From Nocardia miyunensis NBRC 108239 (GTDB lineage: Bacteria; Actinomycetota; Actinomycetes; Mycobacteriales; Mycobacteriaceae), in assembly GCF_001613065.1 (NCBI RefSeq), contig NZ_BDBQ01000089.1, forward strand, positions 1 to 64,000: a stretch of 64,000 nucleotides of DNA. Reading direction: 5' to 3'. Under the pieces are notes generated by a model, which saw only the letters and a program-made list of their open reading frames with translations, was not told the DNA's origin and ran no database searches. The translations under genes were made by a program, and so were the position numbers. This document shows positions 9,095 through 18,096 of this stretch, piece after piece (position 1 is the first letter of the stretch; each line of letters starts with the position of its first letter).

Positions 9095-9660
9095 ATGACC
9101 TCCTCATATCGACTACTTGTTCAACGTGCTTACCGGGCTGGAAAATCCCGGCGTGGGGGGACGTCATACTTCGGTCACGGATCGCTTGGCGGGGGCGCTG
9201 GTCCGGGGAGGGGGTGGTCGACTGTGCAGGTGGCTGCCCTCGGCGGAGTGCGGCGGGAGAGAGCCGCGGGAGAGAGCCGCGGTGTCGGGGGAGGGCACCG
9301 GACCGGGCTCGAAGCTCAACGCGCAGTGGGGGATTCGCGCGATCGAGGTTGCGACGGGTCGGCTCGTTGGAACGTTCCAATCGGGAGTTCTCCGAATTTA
9401 AAACAGTGAAATTGGCATATGCGCATTAAACTATGTCAAACCGCCATGTCTCAAACCACCCCCAACTCAAGTCCAGACAAACCCTCACCAAACACCGCAT
9501 CACCAAGCCCGGAGCGCACGCGGGTTCCCTCCTGACGTCCGGTGTGAGCGGAATACGGTGTGCTGCAAGGGAGTTCAGAGTCGGAGAGGTATACGGCAGG
9601 AGCAGGCTAGACTCGATGACGCTCGGGTCGGCCGATACAGGATGCGAGTAGGAGTGGGCG
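9095..9660. other. 566-bp gap between msrB and a TetR gene
   Basis: I find no convincing gene here. It must hold the msrB promoter (minus strand) and the TetR promoter. A 13-bp unit (CGGGAGAGAGCCG) is repeated in tandem at 9254-9279. The stretch 9395-9480 is clearly richer in A and T than its surroundings and is a likely promoter area. Confidence 0.5.
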
Positions 9661-10290
9661 ATGCCGCCGAAGGCGACGGGGCAGCGTCGGCGTCCCTCGC
9701 AGGAGCGGGCGGTGGCGACGCGGGAACATCTGCTCGATACCGCCGCGCGATTGTTCGGGGAGCGGGGTATCGCGAACACCTCGACGAACCGGATCGCGGC
9801 GGAGGCCGGAGTCAGCATCGGCACCGTGTACCGGTATTTCGCGGATCGCTCGGTCATGGTCGAGGAGTTGCTCGCCCGGCTGCTGGAGAGTATCGAGAAG
9901 CGGCTGACCGAGCGGGTTTTCGGGCTGGGGGACAGGTCGATCCTGGAGCAGGTCACCTCCGTTCTGGAGGCGGTTAGCGATGAGCTCGCGGCCAAGGCAT
10001 CGCTGGTGCGCGCCCTAGCGGCCGGGGTGCAGTTCTACAGCAGCGGTATCCCGGAATTCGAGCCGCGGCTGCGGCTGCTGGCCAAGGTGATCGTGATCCA
10101 GTTGCTCGGCCCCGGCGATGATCACCGCTACGACGTGATGGCCTTCGTGCTGATCAATACCGGGTTCGCGGCGGTGCTGCGGGCCTCGGCGCTCGAGGTG
10201 AGCGGCGCCGAGCGTCGCGAGGCGATCGCGATGACCGCGGAGATGATCGCCGCGTGGGCCGAGGCCGAACGCAACCGCGGGGTGCGGTAG
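9661..10290 (+). CDS. TetR/AcrR family transcriptional regulator
   Basis: 209 residues. The HTH domain occupies residues about 18-62 (TREHLLDTAARLFGERG, then TSTNRIAAEAGVSIGTVYRYF). The C-terminal part is a helical ligand-binding domain with MTAEMIAAWAEAERN at the end, as in many drug- or lipid-responsive members. It begins at ATG 9661 after AGTAGGAGTGG. The next gene is a condensation-domain remnant 170 bp downstream, so a regulatory link to a lost lipid or peptide gene is possible but unproven. Confidence 0.88.
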   Translation: MPPKATGQRRRPSQERAVATREHLLDTAARLFGERGIANTSTNRIAAEAGVSIGTVYRYFADRSVMVEELLARLLESIEKRLTERVFGLGDRSILEQVTSVLEAVSDELAAKASLVRALAAGVQFYSSGIPEFEPRLRLLAKVIVIQLLGPGDDHRYDVMAFVLINTGFAAVLRASALEVSGAERREAIAMTAEMIAAWAEAERNRGVR

Positions 10291-10463
10291 CACCGCCCGC
10301 GACCTGGTGTGACACGCGCATTTGGCATCCAGCTCAGGAGATGTGACCGATCGTTGGTGTCGATCACAGAGTTCGCGGCGACGTCTGGATAGCGAGTCGA
10401 TTGCTGTCGTATTTTGACGGGGTAGGCACGGGAAAACGGGTCCGTGGTCGTCCGTGAGATGAG

Positions 10464-11120
10464 GTGGCGGTGGTTGATCTCGGTTGGTTCGACGCGTGGC
10501 GGCCGCGGTCCGGGCGACTGATCACGTGGACGGTACTGCCCTCGGCGCGGGCAGCGATGCTGGAAACGCCCGCCTGCGGTGTTCCCGTGCCGGGCTGGCA
10601 GGAGCGGTACATGCGCGCGGCCTACCGGCTCGCGGGCACCGAGTGCCGCCCGGCGCGGCTGGACGTGCTGGAGTTCGACGTCGCCGGTCGCCCGGAGATC
10701 GCCGCGATGACGCGGGCGATCACCGAACTCGTGCGGCGTCACGAGGTGTTCCGGAGCTGGTTCGCCGTCGAGCCGGACGGGCGGGTGGTTCGTCACCTGC
10801 TGTCGCCCGACGAGGTGGAGATGGTCGCCAGGGTCCGCGAGGACGTCATCGACAGCGCATCGATCGAGGAGATGGTGCGGACCGGAGTCCCGGACGCATT
10901 GCATTGGGACTGTTTCGGTTTCGGCGTGATCGAGCACGAACGGTCCTTCACGACGTACTTGGCCGTGGATCGGCTGCACACCGATACGGTGGCAGCGCTC
11001 CCGGCTGAGGCGGATCTACTGGCCCTGTACCGACGCGAGGCATGCCCGGGTGGCGAACTTCGCTCGGTACTGCGCAATCGGCCGTCCGCACCCCGCAAAT
11101 ACCTTGTGCACCGCGGTTAG
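10464..11120 (+). pseudogene. Truncated PapA/condensation-domain acyltransferase
   Basis: 218 residues that look like only the N-terminal half of a stand-alone condensation-domain protein of the kind common in Nocardia and Mycobacterium (usually above 420 residues). Seen are GWFDAWRPRSGRL, the ITELVRRHEVFRSWF segment, and DRLHTDTV at the position of the HHxxxDG active site, here lacking the first His. After LLALYRREA the sequence leaves the family and stops. The substrate-binding second lobe is absent and no other frame downstream supplies it. It is probably inactive; a divergent short protein is the alternative. Confidence 0.65.
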
Positions 11121-11272
11121 GCGGAAGGACCCACGGGTGGGGTACAGCAGGCCTACCGCAGGGTTTCCGGTCCTGCGGACGTTCGGATCCTGATGACTGT
11201 AATGCTGGTCGGGGCGCAATTCAGGTGGTTTCCTCATGATCCGATCCCGAGGTGCGAGTGAAAGGCCATGCG

Positions 11273-12211
11273 ATGCCCGTGGACGAGGCAGCCGGTAGCC
11301 AGACCGGTGTGCAGGTGGTGAAGCTCGGTGCGCACATCGGCGCGCGAATCGAGGGTGTGCGGCTGGGCGGCGATCTGGATGCCCGGACGGTGCGGACGAT
11401 CCGGGAGGCGCTGCGGACGCATCGGGTGATCTTCTTCCGCGGTCAGCACCACCTCACCGAGGACGGGCAGTACGAATTCACCGCGCTGCTGGGTGAGCCG
11501 ACCACGCCCCATCCGACCGTCACCTCGGCGGGCGCGAAGAGCCTGGCGATCGATTCGCGGTTCGGGCGGTCCAACAGCTGGCACACCGATGTCACGTTCG
11601 TCGATCGGGTACCGAAAGCCTCTGTGCTGCGGGCGGTTTCGCTGCCGAGCTATGGGGGATCCACGACGTGGGCTTCGACGGTCGCGGCGTACGAATCGCT
11701 GCCCGAGCCGTTGCGCCTGCTGGCCGAGGGGCTGCGCGCCCGGCACACGAATCTGTACGACTACGCGGCGACGGCCGAGGACCACCCGGACGAGACCGTG
11801 CGGGCGTACCGGCGGGAGTTCGAGGCGACCTATTTCGAGGCCGAACATCCGGTGGTCGAGGTGCATCCGGAAACCGGCGAACGCGCGCTGCTGCTGGGTG
11901 GTTTCGTACAGCGGATCGTCGGGGTGTCGCGCGCGGAGTCCGACGCGCTGCTGCGCATATTCCAGGATCGGGTGACCCGCCTCGAGCACACCGTGCGCTG
12001 GGACTGGTCGCTGGGCGATGTCGCGATCTGGGACAACCGTGCAACTCAGCACTACGCGGTGGACGATTACGACGGCAGCGAGCGCCGCACGCTGACGCGC
12101 ATCACGCTGGCGGGTGCGGTTCCCGTCGGCGTGGACGGTGTGCCGAGCACGGTGATCGCGGGCGATGCGCAGCACTATTCCACGGCCGTCTCGTTGCCGC
12201 GCGCGGCTTGA
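11273..12211 (+). CDS. Fe(II)/2-oxoglutarate-dependent alkyl-sulfatase/TauD-type dioxygenase (Rv3406-like)
   Basis: 312 residues, TauD/TfdA fold. The iron triad is visible: HxD in SNSWHTDVTF (about residue 105) and the distal His in WDNRATQHYAVDDYD; the 2-oxoglutarate-binding Arg is in RRTLTRITLAG. Long segments (IGARIEGVRLGGDL, ASVLRAVSLPSYGGST, HPVVEVHPETGERALL) match what I recall of the mycobacterial alkyl sulfatase Rv3406. This favours oxidative cleavage of sulfate esters, releasing sulfate for growth, over taurine oxidation. ATG 11273 has AAAGG before it; GTG 11252 is also in frame. An OpuC-like ABC transporter follows after 274 bp. Confidence 0.9.
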   Translation: MPVDEAAGSQTGVQVVKLGAHIGARIEGVRLGGDLDARTVRTIREALRTHRVIFFRGQHHLTEDGQYEFTALLGEPTTPHPTVTSAGAKSLAIDSRFGRSNSWHTDVTFVDRVPKASVLRAVSLPSYGGSTTWASTVAAYESLPEPLRLLAEGLRARHTNLYDYAATAEDHPDETVRAYRREFEATYFEAEHPVVEVHPETGERALLLGGFVQRIVGVSRAESDALLRIFQDRVTRLEHTVRWDWSLGDVAIWDNRATQHYAVDDYDGSERRTLTRITLAGAVPVGVDGVPSTVIAGDAQHYSTAVSLPRAA

Positions 12212-12485
12212 ACGGTCATCGTGGAGACTTCAGCTGATGTGTCGAACAGCATTGCGCAACAACATATTTGGTCCAGCTGATCGAAGCGCGACGGGGGTGG
12301 TGGTCGATGCGCGGCAAGTCCGCGGGGGTCGCGAGGGACCGGTGGACATCGGTGATTTCGGCGAATCGCCCGGAATGCGTTCGCGGCGAATGTGTCGGCA
12401 TGATCAACTATCCTTTGGCGACTTGGGGATCCGGTGACACACGCAGGCGGCTACCGGCCGGTGCCCGGCAGACGATGGGAATCCC

Positions 12486-13130
12486 GTGAATTTGTGGAAC
12501 TATGTTCGAGGGCGGGGCGAGTTTCTGGCATTCCTGACGTATCAGCATGCCTCCCTGGCCTTTCAGGCCGTCCTGGTCGGAACCGTGGTCGCGGTGCTGA
12601 TCGCGGTGGCGGTATATCGGCTGCCACTGCTGGCGGCGTTGTCGCTGACCTCGAGCCGGGTCGCCCTGACGATTCCGTCCCTGGCGCTGCTGGCGTTGCT
12701 GCTGGTGCCGTTCGGGCTGGGTGTGGTGCCCTCGTTCATCATGCTGGCGTTCTTCGCGGCGCTGCCGGTGGTCGGTAACGCGATCGTCGGGCTGCGATCG
12801 GTACCGGCCTCGGTGGTGGAATCCGCACGGGGAATCGGATTTTCGCGATGGCGGATTCTGCTGACCGTCGAGTTGCCGATCGCCTGGCCGGTGATCCTGA
12901 CCGGTATCCGGGTCTCCACGCAGATGATCGTGGGCGTCGCCGCGATCGTGGCCTACGTGTTGGGTCCGGGGCTGGGATCGCTGATCTTCAACGGACTCTC
13001 GCGCCTCGGCGGCGCCAACGCCCTCGAAATGGCGCTGACCGGAACGATTCTCATCGTTCTGATCGCGTTGGTGTTCGACGCGCTGCTCGTTCTGCTCGGC
13101 CGACTCACGATCGCAAAAGGATTGTCATGA
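12486..13130 (+). CDS. ABC transporter permease, osmoprotectant/quaternary-amine (OpuCB/ProW) type
   Basis: 214 residues with about five or six membrane helices. The cytoplasmic EAA loop that docks on the ATPase is ESARGIGFSRWRILLTVELP at about residues 112-131. It is the first gene of a four-gene operon permease-ATPase-permease-binding protein, in which every junction is a four-base ATGA overlap. Such systems import glycine betaine, choline, carnitine or proline betaine for osmoprotection or catabolism. Two different permeases point to the OpuC-like heteromeric type. Confidence 0.92.
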   Translation: MNLWNYVRGRGEFLAFLTYQHASLAFQAVLVGTVVAVLIAVAVYRLPLLAALSLTSSRVALTIPSLALLALLLVPFGLGVVPSFIMLAFFAALPVVGNAIVGLRSVPASVVESARGIGFSRWRILLTVELPIAWPVILTGIRVSTQMIVGVAAIVAYVLGPGLGSLIFNGLSRLGGANALEMALTGTILIVLIALVFDALLVLLGRLTIAKGLS

Positions 13131-14413
13131 CCGATGAGGTAACCGATCCGCCCGTCGCGGGTGCATCGGAGCGGACTGTGACCGGCGTGTCCATCACCTT
13201 GGACGGGGTGGTCAAACGCTACCGGGGGCAGGATGCGCCGGCGGTGGAGCGGCTGGATCTGGAGGTCGAGGCGGGCGATATCGTCGCGTTCGTCGGGCCG
13301 TCCGGATGCGGTAAGACGACGACGCTGAAGATGATCAACCGGCTGATCGAGCCAACCGAGGGGCGCATCCTCATCGGCGGCCGCGATGTGACCCGGGAGC
13401 ATCCGGACAAGTTGCGGCAGTCCATCGGTTATGTCATCCAGTCCGGTGGTCTGTTCCCGCACTGGACGGTCGCGAAGAATGTGGGCGCGATTCCGCGGGT
13501 GCTCGGCTGGGATCGCAAGCGCATCGCCGAGCGCACCGAATATCTGCTCGATCTGGTGGGGCTGGATCCGGCGACGTTCTCCGACCGCCTGCCCAAGGAC
13601 ATGTCCGGCGGGCAGCAGCAGCGGGTGGGCGTCGCGCGGGCCCTGGCGGCGGATCCGCCGGTGCTGCTGATGGACGAACCGTTCGGCGCGGTCGATCCGA
13701 TCACGCGAGTTCGGTTGCAGGACAGCCTGATCGCGATTCAGCACGAGCTGGGCAAGACCATCGTGATCGTGACGCACGATTTCGAGGAGGCCACCAAACT
13801 CGGCGACAAGGTGCTCATCCTGTCCGAGGGCGGGCATATCGAGCAGTACGCGCGGCCGGAGGAGATTCTGACCAGTCCGGCGACGCCGTTCGTGCAGGAG
13901 TTCGTTGGATCCGGTGCGAAGCTGGCCTATCTGACCGTGCAGCGGGTGCGCGATGTCGAGTGCGATGAGGTGGTCACCGCGCGGATCGGCGAGCCCTCGC
14001 AGGCGGTGATCGATCGTGCGAAGGCGGCCGGGCACAGCTGGGTGGTCGTGGTCGACGAGGCCGGTCGGCCGCGCTCGTGGCCCACGCTCGAGGAGGTCGC
14101 GAGCAAGCCGGAGGTTTCGGACTATCTGGATCGGCGGCTGCCGGTGATCGCGCGCTCCTCGACCCTCAACGACGCGCTCGATGCCATGCTCGCGGCCAGT
14201 CAGGGTGCGGCGCTGGTGACCGACGGGCGCGGTGCGGTGGTCGGCTCGCTGAGCATCGGGTCGGTGACCGAGACGATTCAGGCCAAACTCGCCGATGTGC
14301 GCGCCGAGGAGTCGGAGTCGACGTACGAGACGTACGTCGACGGCACCGATCCCGCGCCGACGCCGGTGGTCGCCGCCGAGGACGAGCCCGGGACGGCGGC
14401 GGAGGGGTCATGA
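13127..14413 (+). CDS. ABC transporter ATP-binding protein, OpuCA type with CBS region
   Basis: 428 residues. The ATPase domain has Walker A GPSGCGKTT, the Q-loop at YVIQSGGLFPHWTV, signature MSGGQQQRVGVARAL, Walker B VLLMDEPFGAVD and the H-loop VTHDFEEATKLGD. After about residue 255 comes a regulatory region with a CBS-like repeat (RRLPVIARSSTLNDALDAML, then GAVVGSLSIGSVTETI), which in OpuCA-type proteins senses ionic strength. A short acidic C-terminal tail follows. ATG 13127 overlaps the upstream permease stop. Confidence 0.93.
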   Translation: MTDEVTDPPVAGASERTVTGVSITLDGVVKRYRGQDAPAVERLDLEVEAGDIVAFVGPSGCGKTTTLKMINRLIEPTEGRILIGGRDVTREHPDKLRQSIGYVIQSGGLFPHWTVAKNVGAIPRVLGWDRKRIAERTEYLLDLVGLDPATFSDRLPKDMSGGQQQRVGVARALAADPPVLLMDEPFGAVDPITRVRLQDSLIAIQHELGKTIVIVTHDFEEATKLGDKVLILSEGGHIEQYARPEEILTSPATPFVQEFVGSGAKLAYLTVQRVRDVECDEVVTARIGEPSQAVIDRAKAAGHSWVVVVDEAGRPRSWPTLEEVASKPEVSDYLDRRLPVIARSSTLNDALDAMLAASQGAALVTDGRGAVVGSLSIGSVTETIQAKLADVRAEESESTYETYVDGTDPAPTPVVAAEDEPGTAAEGS

Positions 14414-15147
14414 GCCGGTTGCGCCGCGTCCCGCTCGACGTGTGGTTCGAGCCGGTCGTGATTCTCGTCATCGGCATCGGATATTTCCTCTGGTATCGAT
14501 CCGCGACCTTGACCGCGACCGAACAGGCATCTCTGGGCTGGGACAATCTGCGGACCACGATCCTGGCGCACATCGAGCTGACCGTGGTGGCGACGCTGAT
14601 CGTGGTGGTCGTGGCGATTCCCCTGGGTGTCGCGTTGACCCGGCCCGCGGCGAAGCGATTCGAGCCGATCGCGGTGAATATCGCCAATATCGGTCAGGCC
14701 GCGCCCGCGGTCGGGCTGCTGGTGCTGTTCACGTTCTGGCTGGGTACCGGATTCCGCACGGCGATCGTCGGTCTGGTCGTGTACGCGATCCTGCCGATTC
14801 TGCAGAATACGATCGTCGGGTTGCGGCAGGTGGATCAGCGCACGATCGAAGCCTCGCGCGGGATCGGATTCTCCGCTGCGCGAACGCTTTTCCAGGTGGA
14901 GTTGCCGCTGGCGGTGCCGGTGATACTGAACGGCGTGCGCACCGCGCTGGTGATCCTGGTCGGCACCGCGACGTTGAGTACGTTCATCGGTGCGACGAGT
15001 CTGGGCACGCTGATCACCACGGGTGTGACGCTGTTCCTGCCGAAGTTGCTCGTCTCGGGCGCGATTCTGGTGGGGCTGTTGGCGTTGATCATCGATTGGC
15101 TGGGCAGATTGGTCGAGCTGGCCGCGACTCCGCGGGGTGTGTCATGA
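14410..15147 (+). CDS. ABC transporter permease, OpuCD type
   Basis: 245 residues, about six membrane helices. The EAA loop is EASRGIGFSAARTLFQVELP. It is the second permease of the quaternary-amine importer and pairs with the product of 12486-13130. ATG 14410 overlaps the ATPase stop and its own stop overlaps the binding-protein start, so expression is coupled. Confidence 0.92.
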   Translation: MSRLRRVPLDVWFEPVVILVIGIGYFLWYRSATLTATEQASLGWDNLRTTILAHIELTVVATLIVVVVAIPLGVALTRPAAKRFEPIAVNIANIGQAAPAVGLLVLFTFWLGTGFRTAIVGLVVYAILPILQNTIVGLRQVDQRTIEASRGIGFSAARTLFQVELPLAVPVILNGVRTALVILVGTATLSTFIGATSLGTLITTGVTLFLPKLLVSGAILVGLLALIIDWLGRLVELAATPRGVS

Positions 15148-16121
15148 GGACGCGGTTGGTGACGCTGGTGTCCGCGCTGGTGGTGACGTTGTCGGTGGTG
15201 ACCGGATGCGGTCTGGTCAGCTCCTCGGGGACCTTCCATCACACGACGTTGCCGGGCGGGGATCAGCCGCTGGCGGGTGCGGAGATCACGGTGACGTCCA
15301 AGAGCTTCACCGAGGGCGTGCTGCTGGGCAAGATCACCGCGACGTATCTGGCCGCGGCCGGTGCGCACGTGACGGATCTGACGGGCGCGCCGGGGTCCGC
15401 GTCCTCGCGTCAGGCGCAGCTCAACGGTGACGCCGATGTGTTGTGGGAGTACACCGGCACCGGATGGGTGAACTACCACAACGAGACCGAGACGATCTCC
15501 GATCCGCAGGTGTTGTGGCAGCGGGTGCGTGATATCGAGAAGCGGGACCACAACTTGGAGTGGTTGCCGCCCGCCAACTTCAACGACACCTACGCCTTCG
15601 GGGTTTCCGCGCCGACCGCGGAACGGCTGAAGGTGAAGTCGCTGTCCGATGTGGCCGCACTCCCGGTCGCGGACCGCACGTTCTGTGTGGACGACGAATT
15701 CTTCAGCCGCTCGGACGGTTTCATCCCGATGCTGCAGAAGTACGGGATCCCCTACAACACGCCCGACGGCGTCCCGTCCGGCAATGTGACCCGCATGGAC
15801 GCCGGGGTCGTCTACACCGCGACGGCCAAGAGCTCGCCCTGCAATTTCGGCATGATCTACACCACCGACGGCCGGGTCAAGAATCTGAAACTCGTTGTCC
15901 TGGACGATGACAAGAAGTTCTTCCTGCCCTACAGCGGCACCGCGGTCGTGCGCGGGGCGGTCCTGGATCGCTACCCGCAACTGCGCACCCTGTTGGGCAC
16001 GATCTCCGAACGCCTGACCAACGATCTGATGCAGGACCTCAACGGCCGCGTCGACATCGAGGGCCAGGACCCCTCCGACGTCGCCTACAACTGGCTGAAG
16101 AGTGAGAAACTCGTCGAATAG
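15144..16121 (+). CDS. ABC transporter substrate-binding lipoprotein, OpuAC/OsmF type
   Basis: 325 residues. A signal peptide (LVTLVSALVVTLSVVTGCG) ends in a lipobox with the modified Cys at about residue 22. The mature part begins AEITVTSKSFTEGVLLGKI, the classic start of the OpuAC-type glycine betaine/choline-binding domain, and later GDADVLWEYTGTGWVNY carries aromatic residues of the kind that cage quaternary ammonium groups. It delivers the ligand to the two permeases encoded upstream. The neighbouring dioxygenase raises the idea of a sulfated or oxidisable quaternary amine as ligand, but nothing in the sequence proves it. Confidence 0.92.
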   Translation: MRTRLVTLVSALVVTLSVVTGCGLVSSSGTFHHTTLPGGDQPLAGAEITVTSKSFTEGVLLGKITATYLAAAGAHVTDLTGAPGSASSRQAQLNGDADVLWEYTGTGWVNYHNETETISDPQVLWQRVRDIEKRDHNLEWLPPANFNDTYAFGVSAPTAERLKVKSLSDVAALPVADRTFCVDDEFFSRSDGFIPMLQKYGIPYNTPDGVPSGNVTRMDAGVVYTATAKSSPCNFGMIYTTDGRVKNLKLVVLDDDKKFFLPYSGTAVVRGAVLDRYPQLRTLLGTISERLTNDLMQDLNGRVDIEGQDPSDVAYNWLKSEKLVE

Positions 16122-16302
16122 ACAGTGGCAGAACAAGATGCGGTGGTTCCCGATAGTGCCGCACGGGCCCAGTTCGCGAGGATGTCGTTCTGCAACTGCC
16201 GGAACGAGGTTCCTTCACGGCGCAGATGTGCCGGGATGACCGAATCGCTGAGCGCCCCAACAGTTCGCCGCGCACCCTGGATCAGAGTGCGTGCGGCTGT
16301 AG

Positions 16303-17121
16303 CTATTTCGCTCGGGCGGGTTTGGTGGTGCGGCGCGAGGCGGGCCGCTTCGCCGGCGCCTTGGCAGTCGTCTTCCGGGCGGACTTCGCGGCGGCCACCT
16401 TCCCGCCGGCGCCCGCGGAACCGGAGCCGATGAGGTGGTCGGCGTGGTCGAGGATGCAATCGAGCCCGTATTCGAAGTTGTGGTCGTCGGGTGCGCCGCT
16501 GTGCAAGCCGTTCGCGGCGGCTTCGGCCAGCAGCGGGGTGGTGGCGGGGGAGATGGCCAGGGTGTCGTAGTAGGCGCTCGATTCGGCTCCGGATTCGGCG
16601 TTCTTGTCCGAGAGACGCTGCAGGACAACGCATCCGCGCACGTGTAGTTGGATCGCCGAGTAGATGTCCACGGCATCCTCGACGGCGAATCCGGCCTCGA
16701 CCAGGGTGGCGATCACCTGCTCGGTCTGCCGTGCGCCCAGCTGCGCGGCCTGCGGGCTCAACTGGGACCTGATCAGGATCAGATCGCACAGAATGGGATT
16801 GGCCAGGAAGGTCGCGCGCATGGTGCGGGCGTGTTCGGCCAGGGAACCACGCCAGTCCTCGACGTCCACGAAGGGGGTGACGAAGCTGGTATACCGGCGC
16901 AGCGCGCGGTCGGTCATGGCGTTGAGCAGGTCGTCCTTCTTGCGGAAGTACCAGTAGATGCTGGTCACACCGACGTCGAGGTGTTTGCCCAGCATCGGCA
17001 TACTCATATTGTCCAGGGACACCTGCTCGGCAAGCTCGAACGCGGCGTCGAGGATGTCCTCGGGGTTGAGGGATCCGCGCTCGCGCCGCGGGCGTTTGTC
17101 CGCGGTTGCCTGCTTGGCCAT
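16303..17121 (-). CDS. TetR family regulator with basic, histone-like C-terminal tail
   Basis: 272 residues. The HTH domain is at residues about 18-62 (ILDAAFELAEQVSLDNMSM, then VTSIYWYFRKKDDLL), followed by a TetR C-terminal domain up to about residue 235. The last ~35 residues are rich in Lys, Ala and Arg (KSARKTTAKAPAKRPASRRT) and resemble the tails of the mycobacterial histone-like protein HupB; they probably give non-specific DNA affinity. The start at ATG 17121 (MAKQATADKR) fits the family; the frame stays open further upstream. It is convergent with the OpuC-type operon. Confidence 0.85.
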   Translation of the reverse strand: MAKQATADKRPRRERGSLNPEDILDAAFELAEQVSLDNMSMPMLGKHLDVGVTSIYWYFRKKDDLLNAMTDRALRRYTSFVTPFVDVEDWRGSLAEHARTMRATFLANPILCDLILIRSQLSPQAAQLGARQTEQVIATLVEAGFAVEDAVDIYSAIQLHVRGCVVLQRLSDKNAESGAESSAYYDTLAISPATTPLLAEAAANGLHSGAPDDHNFEYGLDCILDHADHLIGSGSAGAGGKVAAAKSARKTTAKAPAKRPASRRTTKPARAK

Positions 17122-17338
17122 CTGGGCGACCACCTCCGTGATCCTCGTTCGGATTGTGCACCGATCGTACTTGTCACCGTAGAACATACCGGGAGGAATT
17201 CGGCCTGTGTGCGGCCACGTTCGTCGCCGATGGCTGCAATACTTTTCGGCCTCGGAGGTGCGCGCGATCGCCGGGAACAGTTCGGTTACGGCCGTCGAAC
17301 CGTCGCTCGAACGGTGAAGTGCCCGGCGGTCGCGGTGT

Positions 17339-17779
17339 TCAGGCGACCATGTCGTCGGGTTCGAGGGGGGCGAAGAACGCGCTGATCCCGGTCGGGCTGA
17401 GCGCATCGCCGAGAGCGACGAAATCGAAGGCGGCCCCGCCGGGGGCGCGACCGGCCCGCATGAGCGCCTCGTGGACGCCGTCGGCGACCAGTGCTCGATG
17501 CAGGCGGAGCAGATCGGGATCCGCTGTCTGCTCCCGCGTCTGTGCGCGCGTGATCATCAGGTGCAGGCACAGGTGCTGTGCGGGGGTATCCGGATTCGGA
17601 TCCTCGCCCTCGCGGAGCTTGCGCAGCAGGATGGTGAACGTCTGCTCGATGTAGTACAGGAACACCGGCCGCGGGCTGTGCAGAATTCTGGCGCGCACAT
17701 CGTGGGCCAGTGCCTCACCGGCTTCGATCAGGGCTTGTGCTGATCGGGGGGTGAGACCGGGGATTTCGCAGTCACTCAT
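17339..17779 (-). CDS. Hypothetical protein
   Basis: 146 residues. I do not recognise the family. It is predicted soluble and mostly helical, with no signal peptide or metal motif; segments such as PRPVFLYYIEQTFTILLRKL and TPAQHLCLHLMITRAQ look like amphipathic helices. ATG 17779 is preceded by AAGGAGAG, a strong ribosome site, and codon use matches the surroundings, so I take it as real. It is divergent from the YdcZ pair and stands 217 bp upstream of a TetR gene on the same strand. Confidence 0.6.
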   Translation of the reverse strand: MSDCEIPGLTPRSAQALIEAGEALAHDVRARILHSPRPVFLYYIEQTFTILLRKLREGEDPNPDTPAQHLCLHLMITRAQTREQTADPDLLRLHRALVADGVHEALMRAGRAPGGAAFDFVALGDALSPTGISAFFAPLEPDDMVA

Positions 17780-17994
17780 GAACTCTCCTTGCGCGACGAC
17801 GCCGTTGCCGGCGCGGCCCCGAGTGGACGGTGACCGCCCTCACCTCCGTTGGTTGGTTAACTGTAACGACTTCAGTTTTATGTGGCAAGAGATCTACGCG
17901 AACCGGGCTGGTCGGGTGGGCGAATCCGGGTATGCGACAGGGTTTTACATATGTCGCCATTGATAGTGCCGTTGTTTGACGGTACATTGAACGC

Positions 17995-18056
17995 GTCACG
18001 CCCCTCCGGGTGCTCGATCGGAGCCTGTGCGGGTACCGGCCCCGGCGGGGCGTGAC
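17995..18056 (+). promoter_or_regulatory. Foldable leader upstream of the YdcZ-type transporter pair
   Basis: GTCACGCCCC (17995-18004) and GGGGCGTGAC (18047-18056) can form a perfect 10-bp closing stem. Inside, TCCG...CGGA and GCC...GGC segments could form one or two further hairpins, giving a branched RNA that ends 40 bp before the GTG at 18097. It might be a structured 5' leader or simply GC-rich inverted sequence. The promoter area lies just upstream, in the A/T-richer 17940-17990. The rest of 17780-18096 shows no gene. Confidence 0.35.
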
Positions 18057-18096
18057 ATTTCGTTCATGACTGCTCTAGTCCGAAGGTCGTCTGCTC

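Noticed and set aside
9254..9279. Tandem 13-bp repeat (CGGGAGAGAGCCG twice)
   Set aside because: Only two full copies in a low-complexity GA/GC stretch; too little for a CRISPR or functional repeat claim.
12212..12485. Search for the AAATC-N5-GATTC motif before the OpuC-type operon and before the dioxygenase at 11273
   Set aside because: No match was found, so these genes are not included in the proposed regulon.
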